64,000 nucleotides of DNA, from contig CAZPLR010000003.1 of assembly GCA_964587555.1 (NCBI GenBank), positions 16,419-80,418 of the forward strand, written 5' to 3'. This stretch comes from JAHHTP01 sp964587555 (GTDB lineage: Bacteria > Bacillota > Clostridia > Oscillospirales > Ruminococcaceae). Position numbers and translations under genes: made by a program. Numbering within the stretch: the stretch's first letter is position 1; the number at the start of each line of letters is the position of its first letter. Shown one piece after another: positions 26,217 to 35,372 of this stretch. A model generated the notes under the pieces. That model did no database searches. It was given only the letters and a program-made list of their open reading frames with translations, and was not told the DNA's origin.

Positions 26217-28739
26217 TCAATCCCTTCTGCGCTTAATATGCAGAATCGACGACACAACCGGGACAGCCGCCGCGCACAGAAGTGCGCTTCCGACGACTGG
26301 CAGCGGCAAAGCGGCAACGCCGAACAGCGCCGCGGCTGCCGGAAGATAAATAACGGCAAGCAGCACCGCAAAGGAAAAGGCGACTGCCGCGACCAGCTTC
26401 AGGTTATTGCCGTAATGCACTGAAAAAAGCCCGACTCGCTCGCTCTTACATTCAAACACATGGATGAGCTGCGCCGTCACCAGCGTAAAAAGTGCCGCTG
26501 TACGCGCGGTTGTGAGATCCCCGGTCTGTGAAAGCGCCCACCAAAACGAAAGCGGCGTCGTAATCCCAATACAGATCCCGCGAAAAATAATCTTAAAGCC
26601 TAAGCCGTTTGAAAAAATACTTTCCTTTGCCGCGCGGGGTCTGCGTTTCATCACCTCATCCTCGACCGGCTCCAAGCCCAGCGCGATCGCCGGAAGCCCG
26701 TCGGTCACCAAATTGACAAGCAGGATCTGAAGCGGCAGAAGCACCACCGGGAAGCCAAGCAGCAGCCCCAAGAACATGGTCAGCACCTCGCCGATATTGC
26801 AGGAAAGCAGATACCGCAAAAATTTACGGATATTGTCATACACGCCGCGCCCTTCTCTGACCGCCTGTACCAACGTCGCGAAATTATCGTCGAGCAGCAC
26901 AATATCCGAAGCCTGCCTTGCAACATCGGTGCCGTTTTTCCCCATCGACACTCCGATATCCGCCTGCCGGAGCGCCGGAGCGTCGTTAACCCCGTCGCCG
27001 GTCATCGCGCAGATCTGCCCGCGCTTTTCAAACGCCTTGACGATTTTCAGCTTATGCGCCGGGCTGACCCGCGCGAATACCGTTACACGGCCGATCTTTT
27101 CCTGCAGGGCGGCGACCGGGATCTCCTCCAATTCCTCTCCAGTCATCACAAGGTCGCCCGGGCGCAGGATACCGATATCCTTTGCAATTTTGGATGCGGT
27201 CGCGGCGTAATCTCCTGTCACCATGCAAAGCCTAATCCCCGCCTCACGGCAGGACGAAACCGCTTTTTTAACCCCTTTGCGCGGCGGATCGATCATTCCA
27301 AACAGCCCTAAAAAAGTCAGATCATCCTCGCAAATATCGTTTCCCTCGCGATATGCGACACAGATACACCGCAGCGCACTCTCGCCGAACATCGTCAAGG
27401 CCTTTCTTATCTTTTCCCGCATGACGCTGTTTAGCAGTACAATTTTTCCGTTCAGGCAGGCGCGGCTGCAAAGCGGCAGCAGATAATCCGGCGCGCCCTT
27501 GGTGTACTGCACCCGCCCGCTTGGCTCTGCGACCAGCGTCGACATGCGCTTGCGCACGCTGTCAAACGGCAGCTCCTTTAATACCGGCGCCTTGCTTTCC
27601 GGCTCTCCGCAGCGTGCGGCGCAGTCAAGCAATGCGGTTTCGGTCGGATCGGCGGCATAGCGCTCCTTACAGCAGCCGGCTGCGGCGTGCAGAAGCCTTT
27701 TGCAGTCGCCGGTGATATTTTCCGGCTTTGCTTCTACCTCGCCGCTTCCAAAGGTAAACAACTTTACCGCCGTCATATGATTCTCAGTTAACGTTCCGGT
27801 CTTATCTGTGCAGATCACGCCGGCGCAGCCGAGCGTTTCGACCGCGTGCAGCTTTCTCACCAAGGCGTTCTGCGCGCGCATCCGCGAAACTGTCACCGCA
27901 AGCGAGATGGTCACGATTGCGGCAAGTCCCTCCGGCACCGCCGCCACCGCAAGAGAAACGCCGGTCACAAGCATTGCAAAGACGTCCTCGCCGCGCAGAA
28001 TTCCGCACAGGGTCACGACTGCGCAAACGATTAAGCATCCCGCCGCAATGATCTTTCCCATATGATCCAGCTTCTTTGAAAGCGGGGATCCCTCCGGCTG
28101 CGCCTCGTTTAACAGATGCGCAATACGCCCCATCTGCGTCCCCTGCCCAATGTCAACCACCCGCGCGATTCCGTGACCGCGCGTCACGGTGCAGCCCGCA
28201 TAAACAAGCCTTGGATCGTTCAGCTTATTTTGCAGCGGATAATCCGGCGCGCTCTCCTTTGCCGCAGGCAGGCTCTCGCCGCTTAGCACCGACTCGTCGC
28301 TTTCCAGCGCCGCCGCCTTCAGCACAACCGCGTCAGCGGGAATCCGGTCCCCGGCGGAAAGCAGCAGCAAATCCCCGCGCACGATCTTTTTTGCGTCAAG
28401 CTTCACGAGCTTTCCGCCGCGCACCACACAGGCCATCGGCGCGGCAAGCTCGTTAAGCGCTTCCAGCGAGCGCTCGGCACGATATTCCTGCACGAACCCC
28501 AAAACGCTGTTGAGCAGCACGATCACCGCAATTGCAATCGCCTCGGCATATTCGCCCATGAAAAATGAAATCACAGTCGAGATAAGCAGGATCACCGTCA
28601 TGATATCCTTATACTGCCCCAAAAAGACGGCAAGCTTTCCGCGCTTCTTCGGCTTTTGCAGGATATTCTCGCCATCCTCCTTCAGCCGTTTTTCCGCTTC
28701 GGCGTCGCTGAGCGACGGGAACTTTTCCATCTCGGTCAA
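26217..28739 (-). CDS. Calcium-type P-type ATPase (P2A-like)
   Basis: The 840-residue pump has all P-ATPase landmarks: the actuator motif SGES (153-156), the phosphorylated Asp312 in CTDKTGTLT, and MTGDGVNDAPAL. Residues that bind calcium in SERCA are matched by PEGL in the fourth membrane segment (E270), NIGEV in the fifth and NLVTDGLPA in the sixth, so both Ca sites may be kept. It should expel calcium or a similar cation. The start is probably the TTG at 28737-28739, which has GGAGGAG six bases upstream; the ATG three codons later is badly spaced. It lies three bases after the S1 gene. Confidence 0.92.
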   Translation of the reverse strand: MTEMEKFPSLSDAEAEKRLKEDGENILQKPKKRGKLAVFLGQYKDIMTVILLISTVISFFMGEYAEAIAIAVIVLLNSVLGFVQEYRAERSLEALNELAAPMACVVRGGKLVKLDAKKIVRGDLLLLSAGDRIPADAVVLKAAALESDESVLSGESLPAAKESAPDYPLQNKLNDPRLVYAGCTVTRGHGIARVVDIGQGTQMGRIAHLLNEAQPEGSPLSKKLDHMGKIIAAGCLIVCAVVTLCGILRGEDVFAMLVTGVSLAVAAVPEGLAAIVTISLAVTVSRMRAQNALVRKLHAVETLGCAGVICTDKTGTLTENHMTAVKLFTFGSGEVEAKPENITGDCKRLLHAAAGCCKERYAADPTETALLDCAARCGEPESKAPVLKELPFDSVRKRMSTLVAEPSGRVQYTKGAPDYLLPLCSRACLNGKIVLLNSVMREKIRKALTMFGESALRCICVAYREGNDICEDDLTFLGLFGMIDPPRKGVKKAVSSCREAGIRLCMVTGDYAATASKIAKDIGILRPGDLVMTGEELEEIPVAALQEKIGRVTVFARVSPAHKLKIVKAFEKRGQICAMTGDGVNDAPALRQADIGVSMGKNGTDVARQASDIVLLDDNFATLVQAVREGRGVYDNIRKFLRYLLSCNIGEVLTMFLGLLLGFPVVLLPLQILLVNLVTDGLPAIALGLEPVEDEVMKRRPRAAKESIFSNGLGFKIIFRGICIGITTPLSFWWALSQTGDLTTARTAALFTLVTAQLIHVFECKSERVGLFSVHYGNNLKLVAAVAFSFAVLLAVIYLPAAAALFGVAALPLPVVGSALLCAAAVPVVSSILHIKRRRD

Positions 28740-28742
28740 CGC

Positions 28743-29678
28743 TTACTCCTCCTTTACCGGCGCAAAAACCGTTTCGATCGTCCTGCCGCAGACCGCCGGC
28801 GTGTATGTAAAACGTTCGATACGCCCCTCGGTGGTAAAATATTTTAACGCGGGCAGCGAAGCCTCCTGCGGGTAAAAAGCGTCGACTAGGATCAGCTTCA
28901 CCTTCATCTTCTCCGGCAGGATGCTTTTGATGAAAACGCTTGCCTGCATTCCAGGCGCAATCCCCTCCTTGCGTTCAGCAAGACCCGCAAGGTTGGGAGT
29001 CAGCTCGATAAATACGCCGTAGCTTTCCACGCTGCGCACAATGCCGGAAACAGTCTGCCCCGGATGGAACAGCGCGGCGTTTTGCTCCCAAGTGCCCAAA
29101 AGCTCTTTATGCGTTAAGAAAATACGCCTTCCCTCGACCGCCTTGACCACCGTGAAGATATTTTCCCCAACGTAAAACCGGTCGCGCGGATGCGAGATGC
29201 GCGAAACCGAGATACTGTCGATTGGGATCAGCGAGATAATACCGCCGCCGACGTCGCAGAAGCAGCCGAAATTCTCCAGATGCGTCACCTTAGCCGGGAT
29301 CACATCCCCCGGGCGCAGCGCGGAGATCATCTGCGCATAGCAGCGCCGCTGCACCGCCGCGCGGGAGAGGACAGGCCTCATTTTCTGATCGGGACCGATC
29401 TCGGTCCCCGTGACGATACAGTGAACATACTTCCCTACGCGGGAGATGACCGCCACATCGCGGGTGGTGCCGTCTAAAATGCCAAGTGCCGCCTCGGCAT
29501 GGGGGATCCTGCCGCTGATCCCGTTAAAATCAACCAGCAGGTCGTGATTTAGGTCGCAGCAGACGGCGCGCCCCTGCAAAACACGCCCCGTTTTGATACA
29601 TTCTGCCACGCCCGCCGCTGTGGACACCGCCGCATAATCGCAGCCGGGCAGATACCCCTCCGGTAAATAGGTCGTCAT
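28743..29678 (-). CDS. S1 domain RNA-binding protein
   Basis: The 311-residue protein holds two clear S1/OB domains: about residues 122-180 (RPGDVIPAKVTHLENFG) and about 205-260 (HPGQTVSGIVRSVESYG). A less regular one precedes them. This arrangement resembles clostridial S1-like proteins, not the four-to-six-domain ribosomal S1. A role in translation or RNA handling is likely but not specific. The ATG follows GAAGGAGG. It is operonic with the P-ATPase, a pairing whose logic I do not know. Confidence 0.85.
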   Translation of the reverse strand: MTTYLPEGYLPGCDYAAVSTAAGVAECIKTGRVLQGRAVCCDLNHDLLVDFNGISGRIPHAEAALGILDGTTRDVAVISRVGKYVHCIVTGTEIGPDQKMRPVLSRAAVQRRCYAQMISALRPGDVIPAKVTHLENFGCFCDVGGGIISLIPIDSISVSRISHPRDRFYVGENIFTVVKAVEGRRIFLTHKELLGTWEQNAALFHPGQTVSGIVRSVESYGVFIELTPNLAGLAERKEGIAPGMQASVFIKSILPEKMKVKLILVDAFYPQEASLPALKYFTTEGRIERFTYTPAVCGRTIETVFAPVKEE

Positions 29679-29748
29679 TTTTCGCTTCCTCCTTCTTTTT
29701 CTGGATGCGGACCCTTTTGCTTTATCGAAGTATATGAAGGAGAAGGCT

Positions 29749-29778
29749 TTGATATGCCCGTTCCCCCTTGTCTGTCAA
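29749..29778 (-). promoter_or_regulatory. Possible promoter of the S1-P-ATPase operon
   Basis: TTGACA (29773-29778) with TATCAA (29749-29754) at an 18-base spacing on the minus strand. The -35 box is perfect but the -10 box is imperfect, so this is a moderate call. Confidence 0.45.
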
Positions 29779-29880
29779 GCTTTCCCGCAGGGAAGGGGCG
29801 TCTCCGGTTGAAACACACACTGCAAAAAGCGCAAAACTTTCTGCGCGCAAGCAGCGTGAGCATCTTTTCCGAAGAAAGAA

Positions 29881-29912
29881 AAACAGCGGCGAAAACTCGC
29901 CGCTGTTTTTTT
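29881..29912 (-). terminator. Bidirectional terminator downstream of the xpt remnant
   Basis: A 12-bp stem (aaacagcggcga / tcgccgctgttt) with a 4-base loop has T tracts on both strands. It ends the operon that runs from the ThrE-type genes through the phosphoribosyltransferase. The stretch from 29679 to 29999 holds this, the promoter above, and no convincing gene. Confidence 0.85.
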
Positions 29913-29999
29913 GCAATGGAAAAAGCCAATTTTATATTCTTATCAAGCGTACATCTCTCCGTCCGCCGCTTAGCGTTTTGGGAAATACAAGCGCCGCCT

Positions 30000-30268
30000 T
30001 TATGCGCAAAAGACCATTTCCCCATTTCCATCCAGATCAACGGCCGCGAGGGATTCCAGTCTCACGCCGAGCAAACGGATATACGCGCCGCCCTCCTGAA
30101 AGCCCTTTTCAATACAGACGCCGCAGCACGCCGGCGCCGGAATTCCGCGCTGATTTCCTTGCTTAAGCCAATATCCATCTGATGGTTTAAAAAGCTGTCC
30201 GCCTTCAAAACGCCGCCCTCTTTTTTAAAAACGCCGTCTTTTAAAATCCGCTGCTTTCATAATTCCAT
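30000..30268 (-). pseudogene. xpt: Decayed xanthine phosphoribosyltransferase (xpt) with internal deletion
   Basis: The ATG at 30266-30268, preceded by GGGAGAAAG, begins MEL and then hits TGA at codon 4. After that stop the same frame reads KQRILKDGVFKKEGG, then VLKADSFLNHQMD and EISAEF, the classic N terminus of Xpt. The frame then breaks. In another frame the C terminus appears (IEKGFQEGG, VRLESLAAVD) and ends at TAA, 30000-30002. About 110 central residues, including the PRPP-binding loop, are gone, and the two halves differ by a frameshift. The gene cannot make active enzyme. It follows a phosphoribosyltransferase gene, so it was once part of a purine salvage operon. Confidence 0.85.
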
Positions 30269-30322
30269 AATCGCTTTCTCCCGCAAAATGGGTAAATTCA
30301 GTAATCGCAAGAAGAAAACGCC

Positions 30323-30883
30323 TTACTTCAGCGCATCGCCCTCGCCGTCAAACAGCGGCAGCTCTTGCAGATAAATAATATCGTCGCGGTATTTCGCGTC
30401 ACCCTCCGCTAAAATCGCCATTCTGCCGACAATCTCGCCGCCTGCCTGTTTTACCAGCTTTTCTACCGCGCGCAGCGATTCTCCGGTCGAGATGACGTCA
30501 TCTAGGATTAAAACGCGCTTGCCCGCCATTGCCCTGCAATCGTCCTCGTCGATATAAAGTATCTGCTTTTTCGCAGTCGTGATCGAAGTGACCTCGGTGG
30601 AAACCACGTTTTTCATATAAAGCTTCGGCGCCTTACGCGCGATGAGGTAGTGGTTCACGCCGCTCTGACGCGCCATCTCATGGATCAGCGGGATGCCCTT
30701 CGATTCGGCGGTGATCATGATATCGTGCTCCGGCGCCTTTTTGAGCAGCTCGCCCGCAGAATGCACCGTCATCTCTACATCGCCAAAAATGACAAACGCC
30801 GCAATCTGCAAATGGTCGTTTAATCTGCAAAGCGGCAGGTCGCGCTCCACACCCGCGACATTGATATGATAAAATTCCTTCAT
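30323..30883 (-). CDS. Adenine-phosphoribosyltransferase-like protein
   Basis: The 186-residue type I phosphoribosyltransferase has the PRPP loop VLILDDVISTGES (124-136) and a TAESKGIPL segment near residue 58, like Apt. It would attach ribose phosphate to a purine base. The sequence between is more divergent than standard Apt, so the base is uncertain. It lies 42 bases after the TrmN6-like gene and just before the xpt remnant. Confidence 0.8.
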   Translation of the reverse strand: MKEFYHINVAGVERDLPLCRLNDHLQIAAFVIFGDVEMTVHSAGELLKKAPEHDIMITAESKGIPLIHEMARQSGVNHYLIARKAPKLYMKNVVSTEVTSITTAKKQILYIDEDDCRAMAGKRVLILDDVISTGESLRAVEKLVKQAGGEIVGRMAILAEGDAKYRDDIIYLQELPLFDGEGDALK

Positions 30884-30925
30884 CTTTCTTCCATCCTTTC
30901 AGAAATATAATGGACAAACCCGGTC

Positions 30926-31702
30926 TTATGCCGGGGTAAAACCAAACGGATGCGCATCCGGCGCCTGGCTTTGCGGCAGACGGTAGGCGCGCTTTACCTC
31001 GTCGGTAAAGGCTCCGTCCGGCCGATAGGCAAAAAGCGTCGGCATAACCTGCAAAAACGGCTTTCCGCCCCGCCTGCCCTCAAGCAAAAACAGCCACGGC
31101 GAGGTCGTTTCATTCTTGGAAACAAATCGCAGCCGCTTTGGCTCGACGCCGTTTTTCCGCATCGCCGCAAACACGTCCGCAAGCCGCTCCGGCCGCTGGC
31201 AGAGATAAAACGCGCCCCCAAAGCGCAGGAATTTTGCCGCTGCAAAGCAGACGTCGCCAATGCTGCACAGCGCCTCATGCCGCACAATATACGCTTCCTT
31301 GTCCGTACTTGGGATACCTCTGCCCGCCGCTTTATAAGGCGGATTACAGGTGACGGCGTCCAGCGAACCGAACGGGATCGTTTTTCGAATCTCAGGTATA
31401 TCCTTTAGATCCGCCAAAATCGGCGTAAAACGCTCCGAAACGCCGCTTTTTTCTCCGCTGAGCCGGCTTAGCTCATAGGCATCCTGCTGAATTTCGACGC
31501 CGTACAGCCGCTGCGGACGATAATTCCGCCACAGTGCCATCGGAATTACGCCGTTTCCGCAGCAAAGATCCAAGCAGGAATCAGTTGTCTTAAGCGCCGC
31601 AAAATCGGCAAGCAGCACCGCGTCCATCCCGAACCGATGCACCTCGTTCACCGCGACATAGATCTGCCTTTCGTTGTCAAACAGCTCATATGTAAAATTC
31701 AT
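30926..31702 (-). CDS. TrmN6/YfiC-like tRNA(Val) adenine-N6 methyltransferase
   Basis: The 258-residue SAM-dependent methylase has the SAM loop DLCCGNG (45-51) and the catalytic NPPY (120-123) of N6-adenine methylases. Family members methylate A37 of tRNA1(Val) in E. coli. The ATG at 31700-31702 has GGAGG eight bases before it and overlaps the stop of the exporter gene (ATGA). Downstream GIY-YIG and rsmI genes, common neighbours, are not seen here. Confidence 0.87.
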   Translation of the reverse strand: MNFTYELFDNERQIYVAVNEVHRFGMDAVLLADFAALKTTDSCLDLCCGNGVIPMALWRNYRPQRLYGVEIQQDAYELSRLSGEKSGVSERFTPILADLKDIPEIRKTIPFGSLDAVTCNPPYKAAGRGIPSTDKEAYIVRHEALCSIGDVCFAAAKFLRFGGAFYLCQRPERLADVFAAMRKNGVEPKRLRFVSKNETTSPWLFLLEGRRGGKPFLQVMPTLFAYRPDGAFTDEVKRAYRLPQSQAPDAHPFGFTPA

Positions 31703-32175
31703 GAGACTGTCCTCCGGCATTTCCAAACCCTTAACGCCTTCCGAACGATCCGCACCGCCGAACTTCCGACCAATATCCCCATCGCGATTGCACCGGAAAC
31801 CTGTAGGCTGTAAAGCCCTTGCTCGGCAAACGTCTGCGTGTCGCCCTGCAGCAGGTATTCCATCGTCCGCAGGATCGCCGCTCCCGGAACGATCGGAAAG
31901 ATCGCGATGGTATTATACAAAAGCGCCGGACGCTTTCGAAGGATTGCCATCAGCTCGGAGAAGATCGCAATTGTGAGCGCCGCAAACATATACGCCGCAA
32001 CGTCGGTTTCGCGCTCTACGCTGTGCGCAATGAACAAGTAGACCGCCCAGCCAAGCCCGCCGCCCAAGCTGCTGAAAAATATCTCCATTCCGCGCACCCG
32101 GTAGAGGATCGCAAACGCGCCGGAAGCGATGACCGCATAAACGACCGGCAGTATAAATTCCTTTAAGAAATCCAT
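31699..32175 (-). CDS. ThrE-type exporter, small C-terminal half (YjjB-like)
   Basis: The 158-residue membrane protein with about four or five helices corresponds to the YjjB/ThrE_2 half of the threonine/serine exporter family, including FPIVPGAAI. It works with the larger partner encoded just upstream. The ATG at 32173-32175 has GGAGG eight bases before it; the ATG two codons earlier is too close. Substrates in homologues include threonine, serine and succinate, so the cargo here is open. Confidence 0.85.
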   Translation of the reverse strand: MDFLKEFILPVVYAVIASGAFAILYRVRGMEIFFSSLGGGLGWAVYLFIAHSVERETDVAAYMFAALTIAIFSELMAILRKRPALLYNTIAIFPIVPGAAILRTMEYLLQGDTQTFAEQGLYSLQVSGAIAMGILVGSSAVRIVRKALRVWKCRRTVS

Positions 32176-32187
32176 CCGCATTTCCTC

Positions 32188-32934
32188 CTACCAGATGATG
32201 ATGACAAAAATCACGCCGATTGCAATGCAGACGGCGGTTAAAAGCGCTTCCGCAAGCTTTGCAATCCCGGAAAGAAAGTCGGTTGCCAGGAAATCGCGCA
32301 TTCCAATCGTCAGCGCAAGCCCCGGAACCAACAGCATCAGCACGCCGATGTTGACCACATCAAAATTCGACGCAAGCCCAAGCACCACGCAGCACCTTGC
32401 CGCCAAGGTGGAGAAAATCGCACCGATCGTCGTGCGGATAAAGCCGTTGCTTTCCAGCCGGTCGATATAATAAATGCCGAATTGCAGCAAAAGCCCAATC
32501 ACACCGGCGCAGATACAGTCAGAAAGCCCGCCGCCGAAAAACAGCGTAAAAAAAACCGCCGCGGCGCTTGCCGCAAGGCAAAGAGTCAGCCGCGAGTAGC
32601 TTTTCTCTCCCTCGATCTCGGCAAGACAGCGCTTGATCTCGTCATATTCCAGCTTTTCGGCACAAATGCGGCGGGAAAGCGCGTTGAGCATATCCACCTT
32701 ATTTAGGTCGCTGCCCGGCGCATAGGTGCGTTTGATTTTTGTGGAAAAGGTTTCGCCCTTATCGGTTACAGTCACAAAAAGCGCCGAATGCAGCGCAAAC
32801 ACGTCCACATCCTCCACATCGTACGCCCGGCAGATAAAGGTTACGCTCTGCTCTACTCTGGAAACCTCCGCTCCGTAGCGCAGCAGCATAAACCCCACGT
32901 CGGTCGCGGCATTGATAATCTCCCTTCCGGTCAA
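32188..32934 (-). CDS. ThrE-type exporter, large N-terminal half (YjjP-like)
   Basis: The 248-residue protein has a soluble N-terminal domain (LLRYGAEVSRVEQSV, the family hallmark) and about five membrane helices ending in VPGLALTIGMRDF. It pairs with the YjjB-like protein 12 bases downstream. The likely start is TTG at 32932-32934 with GGGAG six bases upstream. It is the first gene of the operon that reaches the xpt remnant. Confidence 0.86.
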   Translation of the reverse strand: MTGREIINAATDVGFMLLRYGAEVSRVEQSVTFICRAYDVEDVDVFALHSALFVTVTDKGETFSTKIKRTYAPGSDLNKVDMLNALSRRICAEKLEYDEIKRCLAEIEGEKSYSRLTLCLAASAAAVFFTLFFGGGLSDCICAGVIGLLLQFGIYYIDRLESNGFIRTTIGAIFSTLAARCCVVLGLASNFDVVNIGVLMLLVPGLALTIGMRDFLATDFLSGIAKLAEALLTAVCIAIGVIFVIIIW

Positions 32935-32985
32935 TCCTTACTCCCTCACTTCCTCCTGCTTTTGGTCACGCAGAATCCATCTCTT

Positions 32986-33014
32986 ATTATAGCATAGCAA
33001 AAGACGGTTGACAA
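32986..33014 (-). promoter_or_regulatory. Promoter of the ThrE-type operon
   Basis: TTGTCA (33009-33014) and TATAAT (32986-32991) are separated by 17 bases on the minus strand. Confidence 0.85.
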
Positions 33015-33115
33015 CAGGAAAGAACGAAAAACAGAGAAATTTTTTCCGCGCCGCCGCCATCCCGCAAACTGCGAAAAACGGGTTGAGCAGAAAACCAACT
33101 CTTTTTCGCAGATGG

Positions 33116-33144
33116 TTGACAAATCGTTTCCAGCATGATATTAT
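33116..33144 (+). promoter_or_regulatory. Divergent promoter of the 33365 and 33977 genes
   Basis: TTGACA (33116-33121) and TATTAT (33139-33144) are 17 bases apart on the plus strand. The leader of about 210 bases that follows holds only a 19-codon frame (33250-33309) of doubtful meaning. Confidence 0.8.
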
Positions 33145-33364
33145 AGAAATAAGATCATAAAAAATCCGCAATTTTTTTCGCTATCTTCATACTATACAGC
33201 AAATCATTTGGCTGAAATCACAGAACATTTGAATAAGGCGGCGATATATATGCTTAATTCACATAATCGGTATCAGGTAAAGAAAGGAGGCGGTATACGA
33301 AAATCATGATTCGCTGATTCGCTTATTTTCATCAGTATATATTTCAAGGCAGAAAGGAAACAAC

Positions 33365-33940
33365 ATGAAAAAACGAAAATACATTGCCTTGTTTTGCTCC
33401 CTGTTCCTTCTCATCCTGTTTATCGGGTTATTCATTATCTACCATACTCCGATTTCCTATACCGGGGACACAACCGCAGTTTATGAAGATGGGACGCAAG
33501 TCCCCATGCAGTATGACCTAAAAGTCCAGAAATTCTTTTTCAAGCCGACTGAGATAACCGGAACAATCACGCTCGATGGAAAGCCTTACGCTGATAAATA
33601 CATCACCGAAGCAAAATATTTTTCCGAAGGCGCGCTGACTATTTCGGAGGAAACCTCTTTCTGGGCGCAATGGAAGGCGAAACGGGAAGGCTCCACAAAC
33701 ATTTTCTATGCGAACGACGCCGACCCGGCTGCTCTGGAACAGGTCAGAAAAGCCATTCTGCCGCAAATGCAAACCTTTGAGCCGGAAGCGGCTGAAATCA
33801 TAAATAATAAGCTTACCTTCAGCGAAAAAAGCGGACGGCTGCTGGGAGTGAAATGGTGGATCGAGCAGGTGATCATGAATGAGGATGGGACATTTTCCTG
33901 CCCCGGAAGTATGCAGAATTTCGAGGCAGAGTTAAAATAG
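33365..33940 (+). CDS. Unknown membrane-anchored extracellular protein
   Basis: The 191-residue protein has a basic start and one strong membrane segment (residues about 7-27), then an outside domain of about 160 residues. That domain contains ITGTITLDGKPYADKY and a Trp-rich end (KWWIEQV). No family was recognised. The ATG follows AGAAAGG at good spacing. It is probably co-transcribed with the lipoprotein gene 36 bases later. Base composition is more AT-rich than in the flanking core genes. Confidence 0.75.
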   Translation: MKKRKYIALFCSLFLLILFIGLFIIYHTPISYTGDTTAVYEDGTQVPMQYDLKVQKFFFKPTEITGTITLDGKPYADKYITEAKYFSEGALTISEETSFWAQWKAKREGSTNIFYANDADPAALEQVRKAILPQMQTFEPEAAEIINNKLTFSEKSGRLLGVKWWIEQVIMNEDGTFSCPGSMQNFEAELK

Positions 33941-33976
33941 CATTCACGCTGTATGGCAACGAAAAAGGAGGGCCCC

Positions 33977-34576
33977 ATGAAACGATTTTTGACTATTTTC
34001 CTCATCTTATCCTTTCTTTTGCTTACCGGATGTCAGAAGGAGATCCGGTACGACGACTGCGTGACCGGCAAAAGCCTTGCGGAATTAAACTGCGCGCTGA
34101 CCGAGGAGGAGCTTGAACCGCTGATTTCCGAGATCGGGCAGTCCGCCTTCCGAGGCGCTGCGATCTACCCGGTGGAGTCCGGCGACGCCGTCGCTTTGAA
34201 GGGGAACGCGAACGCCGTCGTTGCGACGGTCGGCTTTGAAGGCGACCTTGACGTCACCGAGATACCGCTGTTTGTGCTTCACGCCGTCTCCAAGGACGAG
34301 GTGAAGGACAAGGCGCTGATCTGGGTCGATGGGAAAAATTACGCGCCGAAGGAGCTTTCCGCGTATCTGTTTTCGGAAACGGAGGAGTACCTTTTCTACG
34401 ACCTTTTGGGCTTTGGCACGGAACAGACCGCCGAAGAACGCATCAAAGCGCAGGTCGACACGCTTTTCGCCGAGGGAAGTACCGGCATGGACGGCGCCAC
34501 AGCGGAGGATTATACCGACTGGCTCCTGCAGGCAAGAGAATATTTCCTGAAGCACAAGGAAATCCTGCTTTCGTAA
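33977..34576 (+). CDS. Unknown lipoprotein
   Basis: The 199-residue product starts with a lipoprotein signal (MKRFLTIFLILSFLLLTGC) and is otherwise acidic. No known domain was recognised; CVTGKSLAELNCALTEEE near the start resembles many small clostridial lipoproteins of unknown role. The ATG at 33977 follows GGAGG. It ends 36 bases before a strong terminator. Confidence 0.78.
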   Translation: MKRFLTIFLILSFLLLTGCQKEIRYDDCVTGKSLAELNCALTEEELEPLISEIGQSAFRGAAIYPVESGDAVALKGNANAVVATVGFEGDLDVTEIPLFVLHAVSKDEVKDKALIWVDGKNYAPKELSAYLFSETEEYLFYDLLGFGTEQTAEERIKAQVDTLFAEGSTGMDGATAEDYTDWLLQAREYFLKHKEILLS

Positions 34577-34612
34577 TGCAGATGATTTTCCCAAAAGAAT
34601 ATGAACAGCAAG

Positions 34613-34644
34613 CCCCGCCGCCCGAAAAATTTCGGACGGCGGGG
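34613..34644 (+). terminator. Terminator after the 33977 lipoprotein gene
   Basis: A GC-rich stem (ccccgccg / cggcgggg, extended inward by ccgaaa pairing) is followed by TCAGTTTTTC on the plus strand. Confidence 0.85.
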
Positions 34645-34681
34645 TCAGTTTTTCGATTTATTCCCGCTCTTTTTGAACAGT

Positions 34682-35329
34682 TCAATCAAACATAACTGCA
34701 TCAGCTAAATCCTGATTGGCGTTTAATATTTCCAAATCTACAATAGATACCGGAGCATTGCTTTTTACTCTTTTTGCTTCTGAGATATTCCCGTCAGCAT
34801 CAGCCGCATTTGTATTCAGCATTACTTCCATGCCGCTATATGTGAATCTTAACCACCCTTTTGCAGTTATCGTGTCTTCTCCAAAGTACTCATAATCGTC
34901 GACGCCGATCAGGGAGAAGAAATCTTGAAAGGACATGTCGTCTTCCATATCTGTAAAAAGTCTGTTTGCTGTTGTTATAAATCCAGAGCATTTTATCTGT
35001 TCTTCACATTCATTCATAGCTTTTTCAAAATCGCCGCTCTGTCCTCCAAAAAAGAAGTAAACATATTCCGCTCCCTGCTCCCCAAAACATGCAGCGGCAC
35101 TATCCGGAAATCCATCTAAACTTACAATATATTCGCCTTCGGGATGCTCATCCTTTAACTCACTAAGTGTTTTTCCCGTGTCATTAAAGAATTCAGGTGT
35201 GCTTGCATACTCATCATTCCGCACAATGCTGGAGTCACCTGACGCTTGGTCGTTAGGTGTCACAGGTGCGCAAGCAGAAAACGCGAATGATACAAGCAAA
35301 AATACGGTTGCAATGATTATTTTTTTCAT
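34682..35329 (-). CDS. Unknown lipoprotein (AT-rich)
   Basis: The 215-residue product has a lipoprotein signal (MKKIIIATVFLLVSFAFSAC) and an acidic outer domain with YFFFGGQSGDF and SFQDFFSLIGVDDYEYFG. No family was recognised. Codon use is clearly more AT-rich than in neighbours, hinting at recent acquisition. The ATG at 35327-35329 has GGAG six bases before it. Confidence 0.78.
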   Translation of the reverse strand: MKKIIIATVFLLVSFAFSACAPVTPNDQASGDSSIVRNDEYASTPEFFNDTGKTLSELKDEHPEGEYIVSLDGFPDSAAACFGEQGAEYVYFFFGGQSGDFEKAMNECEEQIKCSGFITTANRLFTDMEDDMSFQDFFSLIGVDDYEYFGEDTITAKGWLRFTYSGMEVMLNTNAADADGNISEAKRVKSNAPVSIVDLEILNANQDLADAVMFD

Positions 35330-35372
35330 ATTGATCTCCATTCTGCGATATTATTATCGCCCATATACCTCA

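Noticed and set aside
29675..30040. 121-codon frame on the minus strand
   Set aside because: It runs across the bidirectional terminator and overlaps the xpt remnant and the S1 start; no family resemblance.
33250..33309. 19-codon frame upstream of the 33365 gene
   Set aside because: It has no convincing ribosome site; the GGAGG in the area lies inside the frame and not before it.
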